Shown one piece after another: positions 1-8,882 of a stretch of DNA of 28,455 nucleotides (position 1 is its first letter; each line of letters opens with the position of its first letter). The stretch is from Nioella sp964229645. GTDB lineage: Bacteria > Pseudomonadota > Alphaproteobacteria > Rhodobacterales > Rhodobacteraceae. The stretch is taken from assembly GCF_964229645.1 (NCBI RefSeq), contig NZ_CAXREX010000013.1:1-28455 (forward strand), in the 5' to 3' direction. Both the position numbers and the translations under genes were made by a program. Below the pieces are notes generated by a model. The model was not told the DNA's origin and did not search any database. It worked only from the letters and a program-made list of their open reading frames with translations.

Positions 1-3000
1 GATCGCCTCGGCGTTGATCGTGACCTGGCTGTCCGTCGCATCGACGCGGGTATTGAGCGCCTGCGTGGCCGAGGCGACGTAATCGCGCACGCGGCGGCGC
101 TCGGTCTCGTCGCGGGCGGCGGCGTTCAGCCCTTCCAGCGCCACGCCGCGCAGGCTGCTTTGCAGATTGCGAAGGGCCTCGGCATAGGAATATTGCGAGC
201 CGTCGGACAGCAGCCCGACCTCGGCCGCGATGCTGTCCACGGCGCTGGCGAGCGCGTCCAGCCCGGTGGTGTCGTCATTGACCGAAGCCTCCAGCGCCTC
301 AATCGACGTGGCGGCGGCTTCCAGCCCGGCCTCGGTTTCCCCGACGCGCGTATCCAGCGTGGTGATCGCATCCGCGTTGCCGGTGATCGCGCCCTCGGCA
401 GCGGTCAGATCCGCTTCCAGGGCGAGGATGGACGAGGCCAGCGCGCTATCGGCCGAGATCCGCGCTTGTTGCTCGGTCAGGAGCTCGGCCGAGGACGCGC
501 CCGGCGACGGACGCCCGATCGCGATCCAGTCGAGCTCGTAATAGTTTGAACCGTCCGCACCATCCGCGAGGTCGAGCCGGATGGCATCGATCACGCCCGA
601 CCAACCGGGGGTAAAGGTGATCTCGGCCACGCCTTCCGAGCTGAAAGCCGGTTCATCGAGCGTCACGCGCCGCGCGGCATCCCAGCTCTGACCGGCCGAG
701 GCCCACCAGAGCTGCCCGGCCCAGACCGGCGCGCCAATGGCGCGGATGCGGGCGCGAACCTGCGCATACATCGCGGCCTCGACCGCGAGGCCCGAGGGCG
801 AGACCACTGAGGAGGCAGGCCCCGGCCGCAACCATCCGTCCGACGCACTCGGCGCCATGGGCGCGCCGGTCCAGCCCTCGGCCGTCGTGTCGAAATACCA
901 GATCTTGGCATGGTCGAATTGCTGCGCGGTGCCGACCGCCACCGCCGCGACCAGCGAGGCCAGCGCGTTGTCGCCGTCGATCCGCGCCTGGTCCACTTGG
1001 GTGATGGAGGCGGAAAGATCGTCGCTGGTGGTTTCCAGCGTCGTGAGCCGGGCCGCGAGCGCGAAGTCTTCATTGGCGAGCGTCAGGATCTGTTCGTCAA
1101 AGCTCGCTTCCAGATCGCCGAGCTGGACCTGCACCGAGCGGCGGATCTCTTCGCGCGCGGCGTGGTCATTGGCGGCCAGTTCCATCACCTCGGCCGCGAT
1201 CTGCCGGATGCGGTCGCGCTCGGCCCGCAACGCCTCGGCCGCCGCCTGCGTCTCGGCCGCCCGCGCATCGGTTTCCTCGGCCAGCTCATCAGCCACCGCC
1301 TGCACCGCCTCGACGCGGGCCTGCGCTTCCTCGGCCAGCGCCTGCGCGAGATCCCGGACCTCGGGAATGCCGTCATCGATCCAGTCGCGCATCGTGCCCA
1401 GCCAATCGACCAGCGCGGGCGCCAGATCATCGAGACCGAAGCCCACGGCGGGAACCTCGACCGAGGTCCACCCTGTCCAATCCGTCGGGCGATCGGCATC
1501 GTATTGCGCGCGGATCTCGTAGGTGCCCGGCAAAATGCCATCGGTGATGGCCGCCCCGCCCGTGGCGACGGGGTACAGGGGTTGCTCGACGCCGTCGCCG
1601 GTCTCGCCCTGTCGGCGCAGCGCCACGCGGACACCGCGCGCATCCTCGGCCCCGTCCGCCTCCCAGCGCGCGAGGATGCCCGCGCGGCGGGGCTTGCCGT
1701 CAATCGTGATCGTGTAAGGTTCTGCCTGCCAGCCCTGCACCGCCTGCGGCGCGGGACGCACCGGCAGCGCCGAGGGCGGCGAAGGACGCACCAGGACGGG
1801 CGGGATCTCGTAATCCTCGGGATCGACCTCGCGCAGCGACACCCGCACGAGCTGCGTGCGCAGATCACGGATCGCCTCGGTCACCTCGAAGAGCTTCGCG
1901 GAATAGCCGTTCTCGGCCGAGGTCCAGGACACGACGTCCAGCGCTTCGAGCGCGCAGGCTTCCATCGGCAGGGTCAGGACATGCCGCCGCATGCGTCGAT
2001 GATCGGCAATCAGCGCATGCGTGACGCGCTGCACCTGCGCGGGATAGGGCACGACGGGCAGCGACAGCGAGGCCGTGAGGCGGCGATTGCCATCCTCGGC
2101 TTCCCAATCCGCATTCGTGACCAGCTCACTTTCCGCGCTTTCCCAATTCTGCGCCGGATCGGGATAGGTGGCCGAGATCGCGTTGAAGATCTGGTCGAGC
2201 GGCGGGAAAGGCCGGAAGTCCTCGGCCTCATCGGCGATGATATCGGCATCCTCGAAGAACAGGACCGGCAGACGCGGTGAGCCGAGGCGCAGCGACCAGA
2301 CGCCGCCGGTCTCGCTCACCTGCCCGTTGCAGCCCTTGAGCAGTTCCTCGATGACCGAGAACGGCTCATCATCGGCCCGGACCTCTACCCCGGCGCGATA
2401 GCGCGGCTCGGTGCCGCCCGCGCCGTCGTCGACCAGCTGGTCCGCGCGGTCCATTTCCGCCATCCAGTCAGCGAGCGGCAGATCGGCCTCCGGGATACCT
2501 CCGCCCCAGATCTCGCCCCCGGGCAGCACGATCCCGCGCTTGGCATTGTACGCCAGCACCGCGGCGTTGTTCGACGGCGCGTAGGTGGACGCATCGCCCC
2601 AGCGCTGCGGACCCGCCCCGCCCACACTGCTATCGCGGCGCGGATCATAGACCGGGGCCGAGGACAGCACGAAGCGGCATTGCGGCCAGCCCGACCAGAC
2701 CTTGCGATCATAGCGGAAGGTCAGGATCGCGTAGCAGATCCCCTCGCCCACCATGTCCGCCGTCCAGGGCCGCACATAAGGAACGGGATAGGTGGCCAGC
2801 AGCATCGGATCGGCCGCCGTTTGCGTGCCGTCGTAATATTTGATCCAGGCGCGCCCGTCATACTCCCCGCCGATCCGCTGCCCGTAATCCTCGTCCGGAT
2901 CATCCGCGAGGATCTCGACTGCCTCGCCATTGAGGCTGAGACCGTCGAGCTGGTGACCGGGGACGCCCGCCAACTCGATGACATAGGTCAGGTACGCATT

Positions 3001-3318
3001 CGGCGTCTTGCCCGCCTTGCCATGCGCCATCGGCGGGCAGACCATCGTGCCCCCGGTCGCGCTGCGGCCCAGCAGGAAGACCTCGGGCGTGGTCCCGCCG
3101 CGCAGGGTGGTTTCCGTGCGCAGGCCCGCCGCCTTCGGCGTCGGTTGCAACGCCATCGACAGCGCCGACAGCGCGACCGAACCCAGCAGATTGACCGCGA
3201 TGCCGCCGAGCGTCGTGGCGGCAAAGGCGGCGCCAGCGGCATAGGCCGCCGTTCCGGCGAGCGCAGTCCCTCCAGCAACGCCGAAAGCGCCCGCAACGAA
3301 AGGCACGACCTGAGGCAT
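1..3318 (-). CDS. J-like host-specificity / tail tip protein, C-terminus outside window
   Basis: One minus-strand frame stays open from the ATG at 3318 to base 1 (1106 codons, no stop), so the protein is cut by the window edge. The N-terminus has a small Ala/Gly-rich hydrophobic stretch (about residues 8-58). A folded region rich in Trp, Tyr and acidic residues runs to about 530, as in lambda gpJ and the GTA gp15 proteins, and a fibronectin-like part follows (about 530-630). A long Ala/Glu/Arg heptad-like coiled coil comes next (about 650-770). A beta-rich insert (about 810-930) and a second coiled coil follow. The stop of the peptidase gene and this ATG overlap by one base (TAATG). J-like proteins form the central tip fibre and bind the host receptor. 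The position, last in the tail operon after the NlpC/P60-like peptidase, fits this role. Receptor specificity would lie mostly in the missing C-terminus. Confidence 0.88.
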   Translation of the reverse strand, partial: MPQVVPFVAGAFGVAGGTALAGTAAYAAGAAFAATTLGGIAVNLLGSVALSALSMALQPTPKAAGLRTETTLRGGTTPEVFLLGRSATGGTMVCPPMAHGKAGKTPNAYLTYVIELAGVPGHQLDGLSLNGEAVEILADDPDEDYGQRIGGEYDGRAWIKYYDGTQTAADPMLLATYPVPYVRPWTADMVGEGICYAILTFRYDRKVWSGWPQCRFVLSSAPVYDPRRDSSVGGAGPQRWGDASTYAPSNNAAVLAYNAKRGIVLPGGEIWGGGIPEADLPLADWMAEMDRADQLVDDGAGGTEPRYRAGVEVRADDEPFSVIEELLKGCNGQVSETGGVWSLRLGSPRLPVLFFEDADIIADEAEDFRPFPPLDQIFNAISATYPDPAQNWESAESELVTNADWEAEDGNRRLTASLSLPVVPYPAQVQRVTHALIADHRRMRRHVLTLPMEACALEALDVVSWTSAENGYSAKLFEVTEAIRDLRTQLVRVSLREVDPEDYEIPPVLVRPSPPSALPVRPAPQAVQGWQAEPYTITIDGKPRRAGILARWEADGAEDARGVRVALRRQGETGDGVEQPLYPVATGGAAITDGILPGTYEIRAQYDADRPTDWTGWTSVEVPAVGFGLDDLAPALVDWLGTMRDWIDDGIPEVRDLAQALAEEAQARVEAVQAVADELAEETDARAAETQAAAEALRAERDRIRQIAAEVMELAANDHAAREEIRRSVQVQLGDLEASFDEQILTLANEDFALAARLTTLETTSDDLSASITQVDQARIDGDNALASLVAAVAVGTAQQFDHAKIWYFDTTAEGWTGAPMAPSASDGWLRPGPASSVVSPSGLAVEAAMYAQVRARIRAIGAPVWAGQLWWASAGQSWDAARRVTLDEPAFSSEGVAEITFTPGWSGVIDAIRLDLADGADGSNYYELDWIAIGRPSPGASSAELLTEQQARISADSALASSILALEADLTAAEGAITGNADAITTLDTRVGETEAGLEAAATSIEALEASVNDDTTGLDALASAVDSIAAEVGLLSDGSQYSYAEALRNLQSSLRGVALEGLNAAARDETERRRVRDYVASATQALNTRVDATDSQVTINAEAI

Positions 3319-3728
3319 TACAGCACCTCGAAGACGGTGGTTGCAGAGGTTAGGGGCATCAGCGCGAGCCGGTCCGGCCCGAGGACATAGACAGAAGCCC
3401 CCTGCACCACGCCGAGCGCCGGGCCATTCTCCGTGGCGATCACCGCCAGGTCGCCGGGAAGTGCCCGCTCGCCATCCGCCCGCGCGCGCAGATGCGCCGC
3501 CGCCAGCGCGACATGGTCGCGGTAGCCATCCTTGCGCAGGATGCGGATGCCGCCGCGCTCGGTCGTGTAGCGGCCGCGATACGGCGCGGCGAGATCCACG
3601 CCCGTCATCGCCGCCAGCGCGCCCGAGGCGAACAGCGCGCAATCGTGCTGCCCCGGCACAAACCTCTCCCGCCCGGCGGCTGCGAGAAACGCGACCAGCC
3701 GGTTTTGCCAACCCGGTGTTTTGTGCAT
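3318..3728 (-). CDS. Tail-associated NlpC/P60-like cysteine peptidase (DUF6950-like)
   Basis: A 136-aa protein whose N-terminal part has the GQHDCALFASGAL block (about residues 22-34), typical of the small phage tail peptidases in which the Cys is the nucleophile. A GDLAVI strand (about 92-97) and a C-terminal VYVLGPDRL strand follow, as in compact papain-like NlpC/P60 folds. A His in the RDHVALA stretch may be part of the site, but I cannot align it with certainty. It probably trims peptidoglycan or releases the tape measure at the tail tip during DNA entry. It starts directly after the stop of the upstream gene and overlaps the J-like gene by one base, so it is translated in the same late operon. 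It corresponds to gpK of lambda and gp14 of the Rhodobacter GTA by place and type. Confidence 0.75.
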   Translation of the reverse strand: MHKTPGWQNRLVAFLAAAGRERFVPGQHDCALFASGALAAMTGVDLAAPYRGRYTTERGGIRILRKDGYRDHVALAAAHLRARADGERALPGDLAVIATENGPALGVVQGASVYVLGPDRLALMPLTSATTVFEVL

Positions 3729-4400
3729 TTACCTGTCTTTCCAGCCCGTGTTCGGACCCTCGACCGGCGGGCGCGGCCTGCCGCCGCCCGCATCCGTGGC
3801 CGATGCTTCGCCCCACCAGACATTGATGCCGACGAGGCTGTTATAGCGCCGGAACCGATCCGCCCCGCCGCTGCGCGCTTTGAGCGCTTCATCGCTGCGC
3901 TTGAGGGTCAGCCCCTGCGTGAGCCGCCATGCGTCCGAGACCACCTTGAGCGTCACCGCACTGTCCTGCCCGTCGGGCGGTGTCGGGATATCCAGCTCCA
4001 TCAGCGTCCCGCGCACGACGCGCACCGGGTCCGCAAGCGGCAAGTGCGTCAGCGGATCGTGGTGCCATTCGTGCACCTCGACCGGTGCGAGGCGGGCGTC
4101 ATAGAGGCGGATGGCCTCGGCGACCTGGTCGTGAAGGGGTGAGACCGAGAGGGACCAGACCCGCTCCTGGGCCGAGGACACGGACGCCACCGGCTCGAAG
4201 CCCAGCAGGGCACCCACGCCGTAATAGGTGCGCAACTCGCCCGCGATCTCGATCTCCTGGTGATCGGCGCCCGACCAGAAGCCCAGGGACTGCGGCGCGC
4301 CCGTCACCCGGTCGCGCGCGGTGATCCAGACCAGCACCTGCACATCAGCATGACCGCCCGCCGCATAATGCGCGGCGACGGAAGGGGGGAGGAAACGCAT
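3729..4400 (-). CDS. Tail tip / baseplate hub-type protein
   Basis: A 223-aa protein, soluble and rich in beta-prone segments, with Trp-rich motifs (LGFWSGADH about residues 39-47; VHEWHHDP about 126-133) and a Lys/Arg/Asp-rich C-terminal part. Its place, just before the peptidase and the J-like gene, matches the hub protein slot (lambda L, GTA gp13/DUF2163 type). The start at ATG 4400 lies 3 nt after the stop of the 100-aa gene, so they are probably coupled. I do not recognise the family by motif alone, and the hub call rests mainly on order. A DUF2163 relative or another distal tail protein would also fit. Confidence 0.6.
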   Translation of the reverse strand: MRFLPPSVAAHYAAGGHADVQVLVWITARDRVTGAPQSLGFWSGADHQEIEIAGELRTYYGVGALLGFEPVASVSSAQERVWSLSVSPLHDQVAEAIRLYDARLAPVEVHEWHHDPLTHLPLADPVRVVRGTLMELDIPTPPDGQDSAVTLKVVSDAWRLTQGLTLKRSDEALKARSGGADRFRRYNSLVGINVWWGEASATDAGGGRPRPPVEGPNTGWKDR

Positions 4401-4403
4401 CGC

Positions 4404-4706
4404 TTAGGCGCCGTCGCCCGAGTGCACCGGCTCGACCGCCGCGAGCTGACCCTGCGAAGGCTGCCCCCCGGCCGCGCGCATGGCATCGAGACCGGCGCGC
4501 ATCAGCAGCGCCATCATGTCCGGCGTCAGCACCGCCTCGACTCGCGCACCGCCCGAGGCGACAACCATGCGGACGATCCCGGTCGCAGGATCGCCGAGGA
4601 AGGACGCGCTGCCCTCCAGCATGGCGGTGTCGAGATCGGCGAGGTTGGTGTCAGCGGGCAACAAGGGCGCAAACGAGCGGCGCGCTGCGGGGGCGTGGTT
4701 GGGCAT
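4404..4706 (-). CDS. Small tail-module protein, unknown function
   Basis: A 100-aa acidic protein starting MPNHAPAARR. The frame stays open upstream to 4823, but the upstream part is basic, Pro-rich and uses cargo-like codons, so the ATG at 4706 is preferred. No clear ribosome binding site precedes it, and a run of eight G (4723-4730) lies 17 nt upstream. In an uninterrupted phage it would probably be coupled to the distal tail gene that now ends at 9259. The cargo insertion would have removed that coupling. The protein has short hydrophobic patches (MMALLMRAGLDAM about residues 64-76) but no membrane segment. I do not recognise it. Its conserved-looking codon use and the tight spacing to the next gene support it being real. 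Confidence 0.6.
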   Translation of the reverse strand: MPNHAPAARRSFAPLLPADTNLADLDTAMLEGSASFLGDPATGIVRMVVASGGARVEAVLTPDMMALLMRAGLDAMRAAGGQPSQGQLAAVEPVHSGDGA

Positions 4707-4930
4707 GGGGAAGTCCGTTTCTGGGGGGGGAAGGTCGACTTGGCTAGCGGTGCACGAAGTCGGTCTTCGAGGCCGTTTCTTATGTTCTCCAGGACACCTG
4801 CATCCATCATCCTTTGTTTGCATAATCGATGCGCCGACGGTTCCCCGCTGCTTACCCGGCCGCCACGAATTATAGGACTAACGAACTGAAGTAAGATACT
4901 GTGTCAGTGGCGGATCTAGGGGAGAGAGGC
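4707..4930. other. Left cargo junction and OLD-gene upstream region
   Basis: A 224-nt stretch without a convincing gene. The first part, next to 4706, still looks like phage DNA and holds a run of eight G (4723-4730). From about 4740 the sequence becomes more AT-rich and mixed, which I take as the left edge of the cargo. Near 4815-4875 are several AT-rich hexamers (for example CATAAT at 4820-4825) that could serve as a -10 box for the plus-strand OLD-type gene, but no good -35 pairs with them. No direct repeats or insertion-sequence ends were seen. Confidence 0.45.
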
Positions 4931-6919
4931 ATGAAGCTGGAGCGAGTCGCGGTACGAAACTTCAGGTCGCTGAAAGACGTAACCGTAGAAATCGGCGATC
5001 ATACTGCATTTGTCGGCGGCAACGGGTCGGGGAAATCAAGCCTCCTGCGAGCAATCGAAAAATTCTATTCGACAGCTAAAACACTGGACCAGGACGACTT
5101 CTATGGACGAGATCAAGCTCAACCGGTGGAAATCGAACTAACGTTCGGGGCGCTAAGTGCTGAAGCTGCCGACGCTTTTGCATCTAGGGTAAGGAACGGA
5201 AAACTTACAATCACTCGGGTGTTCGATGGATCACAGAGCAGTGGGCGATACCACGGGACAGTACCTCAGAATCCTGACTTTCGTGCTATCCGCGCGGCCG
5301 GTTCATTCAACAATCGACGCACCGCATATCTAACGCTGAAAGAGCAAAATCAACTCTATGCGCAGCTACCCGCAGTCACCTCTGGGGCCGCCCTGGACAA
5401 TGCGCTGAGTGCGTGGGAAGCCGCAAACCCGAATGCGCTTCAGTCGATGCGCGACGATGGGCAATTCTTCGGCTTCCAAAACGCTGGAAGGACTGCGTTG
5501 CGACGGTACACGAGCTTCCTCTTTGTTCCAGCTGTTAGAGATGCCTCTCAGGATGCCGGTGATGCGAAGTCAAGCACCATTCAGCAACTGCTTGAGCTTG
5601 TGGTTCGGAGCGCAATTCTGCGCCGAAGGGAGGTAAGAAATTTTCAGGACGAGATGAATAGACAGTATCGGGAGCTCACCTCTCCAGAGAACATGCCAGA
5701 GCTTGGGCTACTTGGTGAGGTGCTGTCAGCTGACCTCAAGAACTATTATGGCGACGCAAGCGTGCAGTTGGAATGGAGAGTGGGAGCCGATCTTCCGATC
5801 CCATTACCTGCCGCCGAGGTCTCACTCGAGCACGACGGCTTTGGAGGGCCCATTGACCGACAAGGCCATGGACTCCAAAGGGCTTTCATTCTGACGCTCC
5901 TGCAGCAATTGGCTAAAGCATCTCGCCAACCTCAGGCGGACGATGCCGCAGCCATTCAAGCTGCAGAGGAGCACGAGTCAGTTGCAGCGCCCCCCACGCC
6001 GAATCTGATCCTGGCCATAGAAGAGCCTGAACTCTACCAGCATCCAACTAAGCAGCGACACTTTGCATCAGTTCTTCGCAAACTTAGTGAAGGAAGCCTG
6101 CCCGGCGCAGATTCTCCTACTCAAGTGCTTTTCGCCACGCATTCGCCGGCATTTGTATCTATTCCTCACGTCGAGAGCATCCGCTTCGCCAGGCGTGTCG
6201 TTACAGACGGTGAACCGTTCAAACGATGTGAAATAGTTGGCCTTGACCTCAGCAAGGTTGCCCAAGCACTGGAAGCCGCGGAGGACAAAAAGTTCGGGAC
6301 TTACACTGCAGACGGACTTCGCCCCCGACTGCACATCCTGAATAGCGAGCTTTCGGAAGGCTTCTTTGCCGACGGCATCGTTTTGGTCGAAGGGATCAGT
6401 GATAAGGCCGCATTGATGGCCGCGGCCAAAGGAATGGGTCTTGACTTCGAAGCCGCAGGAATCGCGGTTCTGCCCGCAGGTGGCAAGAACTCCATCGACC
6501 GCCCGCTGAAGATCTTCCAAGAGATAGGCATCCCCGTCTATGCGATGTGGGACTGTGACATCGGCACGGGTGACGCAAATCCCGCGAAAGACCTGACGCT
6601 ACTTAGACTTGCAACACTTGGCAGCCATAATGAACCGCCGAAGACCACAACAACCACTGCCAGTTTCGCATGCTTTGAACGGCACCTAGAAGCAACGCTC
6701 CGACAAGAGGTGACCGAAACTAAATACGACAAGGCCTATGCTGAATTGTGCGAAGAACACGGCGCATCGCGCAAGGATGTCCAGAAGAATCCCGAAATGA
6801 TGGCTTCCTTACTATCTAAGCTTCGCCAAGATCACGGTCCACTGGTGTGCCTCGAAGGGATAGTAATGAGCGCTTGGACCGCGCTAAAAGGCGCCCCGCC
6901 TGAGCTTGACCAAGGCTAG
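4931..6919 (+). CDS. OLD-family ATP-dependent nuclease (ABC ATPase + Toprim)
   Basis: A 662-aa protein. The ATG at 4931 is chosen because GGGGAGAG lies a few bases upstream; a GTG at 4901 is in frame but has no such site. Residues 1-45 open with NFRSL and the Walker A GGNGSGKSS (29-37). A signature-like QGHGLQR is at 311-317, Walker B LILAIEEPEL at 359-368 and the switch histidine in FATHSP at 401-406. The second half is a Toprim domain with VLVEGISDK (484-492, Glu487) and DCD (541-543). This order is that of OLD proteins such as P2 Old and GajA, ATP-controlled DNA nucleases that block other phages. No UvrD-type helicase (GajB) lies beside it, so a class 1 OLD is the better fit. The gene runs against the late operon and is AT-richer than the phage genes. 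It is probably cargo that protects the lysogen. Confidence 0.87.
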   Translation: MKLERVAVRNFRSLKDVTVEIGDHTAFVGGNGSGKSSLLRAIEKFYSTAKTLDQDDFYGRDQAQPVEIELTFGALSAEAADAFASRVRNGKLTITRVFDGSQSSGRYHGTVPQNPDFRAIRAAGSFNNRRTAYLTLKEQNQLYAQLPAVTSGAALDNALSAWEAANPNALQSMRDDGQFFGFQNAGRTALRRYTSFLFVPAVRDASQDAGDAKSSTIQQLLELVVRSAILRRREVRNFQDEMNRQYRELTSPENMPELGLLGEVLSADLKNYYGDASVQLEWRVGADLPIPLPAAEVSLEHDGFGGPIDRQGHGLQRAFILTLLQQLAKASRQPQADDAAAIQAAEEHESVAAPPTPNLILAIEEPELYQHPTKQRHFASVLRKLSEGSLPGADSPTQVLFATHSPAFVSIPHVESIRFARRVVTDGEPFKRCEIVGLDLSKVAQALEAAEDKKFGTYTADGLRPRLHILNSELSEGFFADGIVLVEGISDKAALMAAAKGMGLDFEAAGIAVLPAGGKNSIDRPLKIFQEIGIPVYAMWDCDIGTGDANPAKDLTLLRLATLGSHNEPPKTTTTTASFACFERHLEATLRQEVTETKYDKAYAELCEEHGASRKDVQKNPEMMASLLSKLRQDHGPLVCLEGIVMSAWTALKGAPPELDQG

Positions 6920-7216
6920 AACCGACTAAGACATTCGGGCCGGTTCCACATTGACATGTCGGCTCTTGTGGACTCGCCGCGGGTCAGGCGACGGTTGTCG
7001 AGGATGGAAGATTCTTAGCACCAATAAGATCATTCCTCAGTGCTATTCCAGTCAGTAGCGGCACATCGCTTAGTGTTTACCGAAGGTTTTTCTCTAGGCC
7101 GGGCGCGGTATCACTAGCGCTGAGCTTGAGCTTCCGCACAGGGTAGAAAGCGAAATTTGCAAACTGGCAAGAGTGGCTAAAGCCAGATTTGGCTTGAGGC
7201 GGAATCAACGTCCACC
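6920..7216. other. Convergent intergenic region with small hairpins
   Basis: A 297-nt gap between the 3' ends of the OLD-type gene and the HEPN-like gene. Near its right edge are two hairpins. AAGCCA-GATT-TGGCTT (7180-7195) is a perfect 6-bp stem. A 10-bp stem with one mismatch pairs 7193-7202 with 7212-7221 and reaches into the stop region of the minus-strand gene. Neither is followed by a clear T-run, so they may be weak bidirectional terminators at most. No open frame in the gap looks coding. Confidence 0.35.
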
Positions 7217-8602
7217 TCAAGATTTAGGGGCGCCACTCTTATCCGCAATAAGAAGGGCTGATCTTGGAAAACAATCCATGAAACCCTCGATTTCTCGTGC
7301 CTCCCTGAATACGCAAAAAGAGTTAACATCCCGAAACTCAAGACCCGCCTTATGGGCCTCTTCTGCCAATTTAATCAGATCACTGAAATCCCTTCGAACA
7401 CAGGCGAGCGCTAATTTTAATATGGGATCTACAACACTCCAATCATATTGACTTAAGACCTGTGCCGCATTCTTGTTCTGCGTGCTTTTTTCTACATCGG
7501 GCTCATGCAGCTTTGAAAGGGCTCGATTGATCCCAAACTTGAGGCGTAAGTCTTGATCAAATTTTGCAGAGTTGTACTCTGCGAATTCGATGATTCTCTC
7601 TGCCATTTTCGTCAGATCTGACAATAGAAATTCATGCGACGCCGACAGAAGAGCTTTAAAGGAGAATTGTCGTTTCCCTGGATAGGTGGATTGAAAAACA
7701 AGGTTTAGAACAAAAGCTCCAACAAGGTAGACTCTTGCTGCTGACGATCGCAGATACTCTGGATCGATCGATAGAGCAGCACCAACCTTTGGCAATTGTT
7801 CAACTTTGAATTTTGCGCCCTTACACTTTTCAATATAGTCTTCGGTCACGATTCCACCATTATGGATGAAGAGATGCCTTCTCTGACAAACTTCCAGAAA
7901 GTCCTGATAGAAACGCGAGGATTGAACAGCTGAAACATCCTTTAGCTTCGCGACATCCGTGAGGATCCATTCGATTAACTCTTGATGGCTTCCCCGGAGC
8001 TTCTTTGCAATCTTCCTTTCGATTTGCTCGGCCTGCCAATCTTGGAAACTCTTGCCACTTCTCAGGAGCCCCACCGGAATTGTCTCCTCATCTGAAATTA
8101 GATACTCTGGAAAATCTTGACACACACTTGTCAGAAGCCTCAGCATTAGGAAATCAAACTCAGCAATTAGCGCACTGAGGTTTGCGCGCTGGATTGAGCG
8201 AGCAGCTTTCAATATCTGCGAAGTAGTCGATAATTTTTGCGCAACAGCTGTTATGTCATCATCATGAATAACGAAACTGTATCTTTCGAAATCCCCTTCG
8301 CCAATCTCCCCCTGTATTGTCTCCTCTTCCCTCGCAATCGCACTTTCCCTTAAGAATTCGATCACTTCATTCTTAATTTTTCGGTCCGCAAAATAGTAGC
8401 CAACTGAGGACATGCTTGGCATATGTTGAATCGAGGCAATACAATAAGCGGTCCAATCTTCAAATGCCTCGAGGATCGATTTTGCGCCTTTAGTCAGGTC
8501 GCCTCGATCTGCCCCTATCAATTTGAAATTGACCGTCAAGCTGCCAGTGTTCCCCCTGCTTTCTATCACAACTCGTGGCAGAAATTCGCTCTCGTCAGCC
8601 AT
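7217..8602 (-). CDS. HEPN-like RX4H protein, candidate defence effector
   Basis: A 461-aa, mostly helical protein with no signal peptide or membrane segment. The ATG at 8602 is preferred, with AAGGA 8 nt upstream; a GTG at 8629 adds nine residues without a better site. The notable motif is RRHLFIHNGG (residues 241-250), in which Arg242 and His247 make RX4H with a polar residue after the Arg. That is the active-site pattern of HEPN ribonucleases found in toxins, abortive-infection proteins and Cas13. The motif lies in a helix-rich central region, where HEPN motifs normally sit, and is followed by NGGIV and a tyrosine. The gene is the most AT-rich part of the window, is convergent with the OLD-type gene and interrupts the tail operon. 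I infer an RNase effector in a defence cargo. The family is not confirmed, and the N- and C-terminal parts are unrecognised. Confidence 0.6.
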   Translation of the reverse strand: MADESEFLPRVVIESRGNTGSLTVNFKLIGADRGDLTKGAKSILEAFEDWTAYCIASIQHMPSMSSVGYYFADRKIKNEVIEFLRESAIAREEETIQGEIGEGDFERYSFVIHDDDITAVAQKLSTTSQILKAARSIQRANLSALIAEFDFLMLRLLTSVCQDFPEYLISDEETIPVGLLRSGKSFQDWQAEQIERKIAKKLRGSHQELIEWILTDVAKLKDVSAVQSSRFYQDFLEVCQRRHLFIHNGGIVTEDYIEKCKGAKFKVEQLPKVGAALSIDPEYLRSSAARVYLVGAFVLNLVFQSTYPGKRQFSFKALLSASHEFLLSDLTKMAERIIEFAEYNSAKFDQDLRLKFGINRALSKLHEPDVEKSTQNKNAAQVLSQYDWSVVDPILKLALACVRRDFSDLIKLAEEAHKAGLEFRDVNSFCVFREAREIEGFMDCFPRSALLIADKSGAPKS

Positions 8603-8882
8603 CTGAAGATTCCTTAATAGTGTGCGCACTCAAACTATGAAGGCAAGGTCAATCGGCTGCAACCTCAAGCTTCAATGCTTCATGAATTGAAAGCCTGTTT
8701 CGTTTGCCTTTGTCCTGGTCAGACCTTGTTGGAGCTGCCCTGATGCCGTTTCCTGACGTTCGATTTCAGCGCCGAGAAGGACGGCTCTCTGCCTCAATTC
8801 AGAAATACTAGTCCGCTCTGGGGTGGGAGAGGATCACCGCCGCACGTTGCACGAGTGCCCGAAGAGGGCCGTGAGTATTGAT
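8603..8882. other. AT-richer intergenic region upstream of the HEPN-like gene
   Basis: A 280-nt non-coding stretch between the 131-aa gene and the HEPN-like gene. It should carry the promoter of the latter. I see the ribosome binding site (AAGGA) next to 8602 and an imperfect GTGCGCAC inverted repeat around 8622-8629, but no convincing -35/-10 pair. No RNA gene or repeat is evident. Confidence 0.3.

Noticed and set aside
910..2280. Long plus-strand open frame over the J-like gene
   Set aside because: It is an Arg/Gly/His-rich antisense shadow of a GC-rich gene; the minus frame is open over the whole 3318 bases and reads like a tail tip protein.
4404..4823. 139-codon version of the small tail gene
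   Set aside because: The added N-terminal part lies in cargo-like sequence, is basic and Pro-rich, and crosses a G8 tract. The ATG at 4706 fits the phage-like part.
4931..8602. Gabija (GajA/GajB) or PARIS system
   Set aside because: The ATPase and Toprim parts are in one protein, unlike PARIS, and no UvrD-like helicase motif is found in the partner, unlike GajB.
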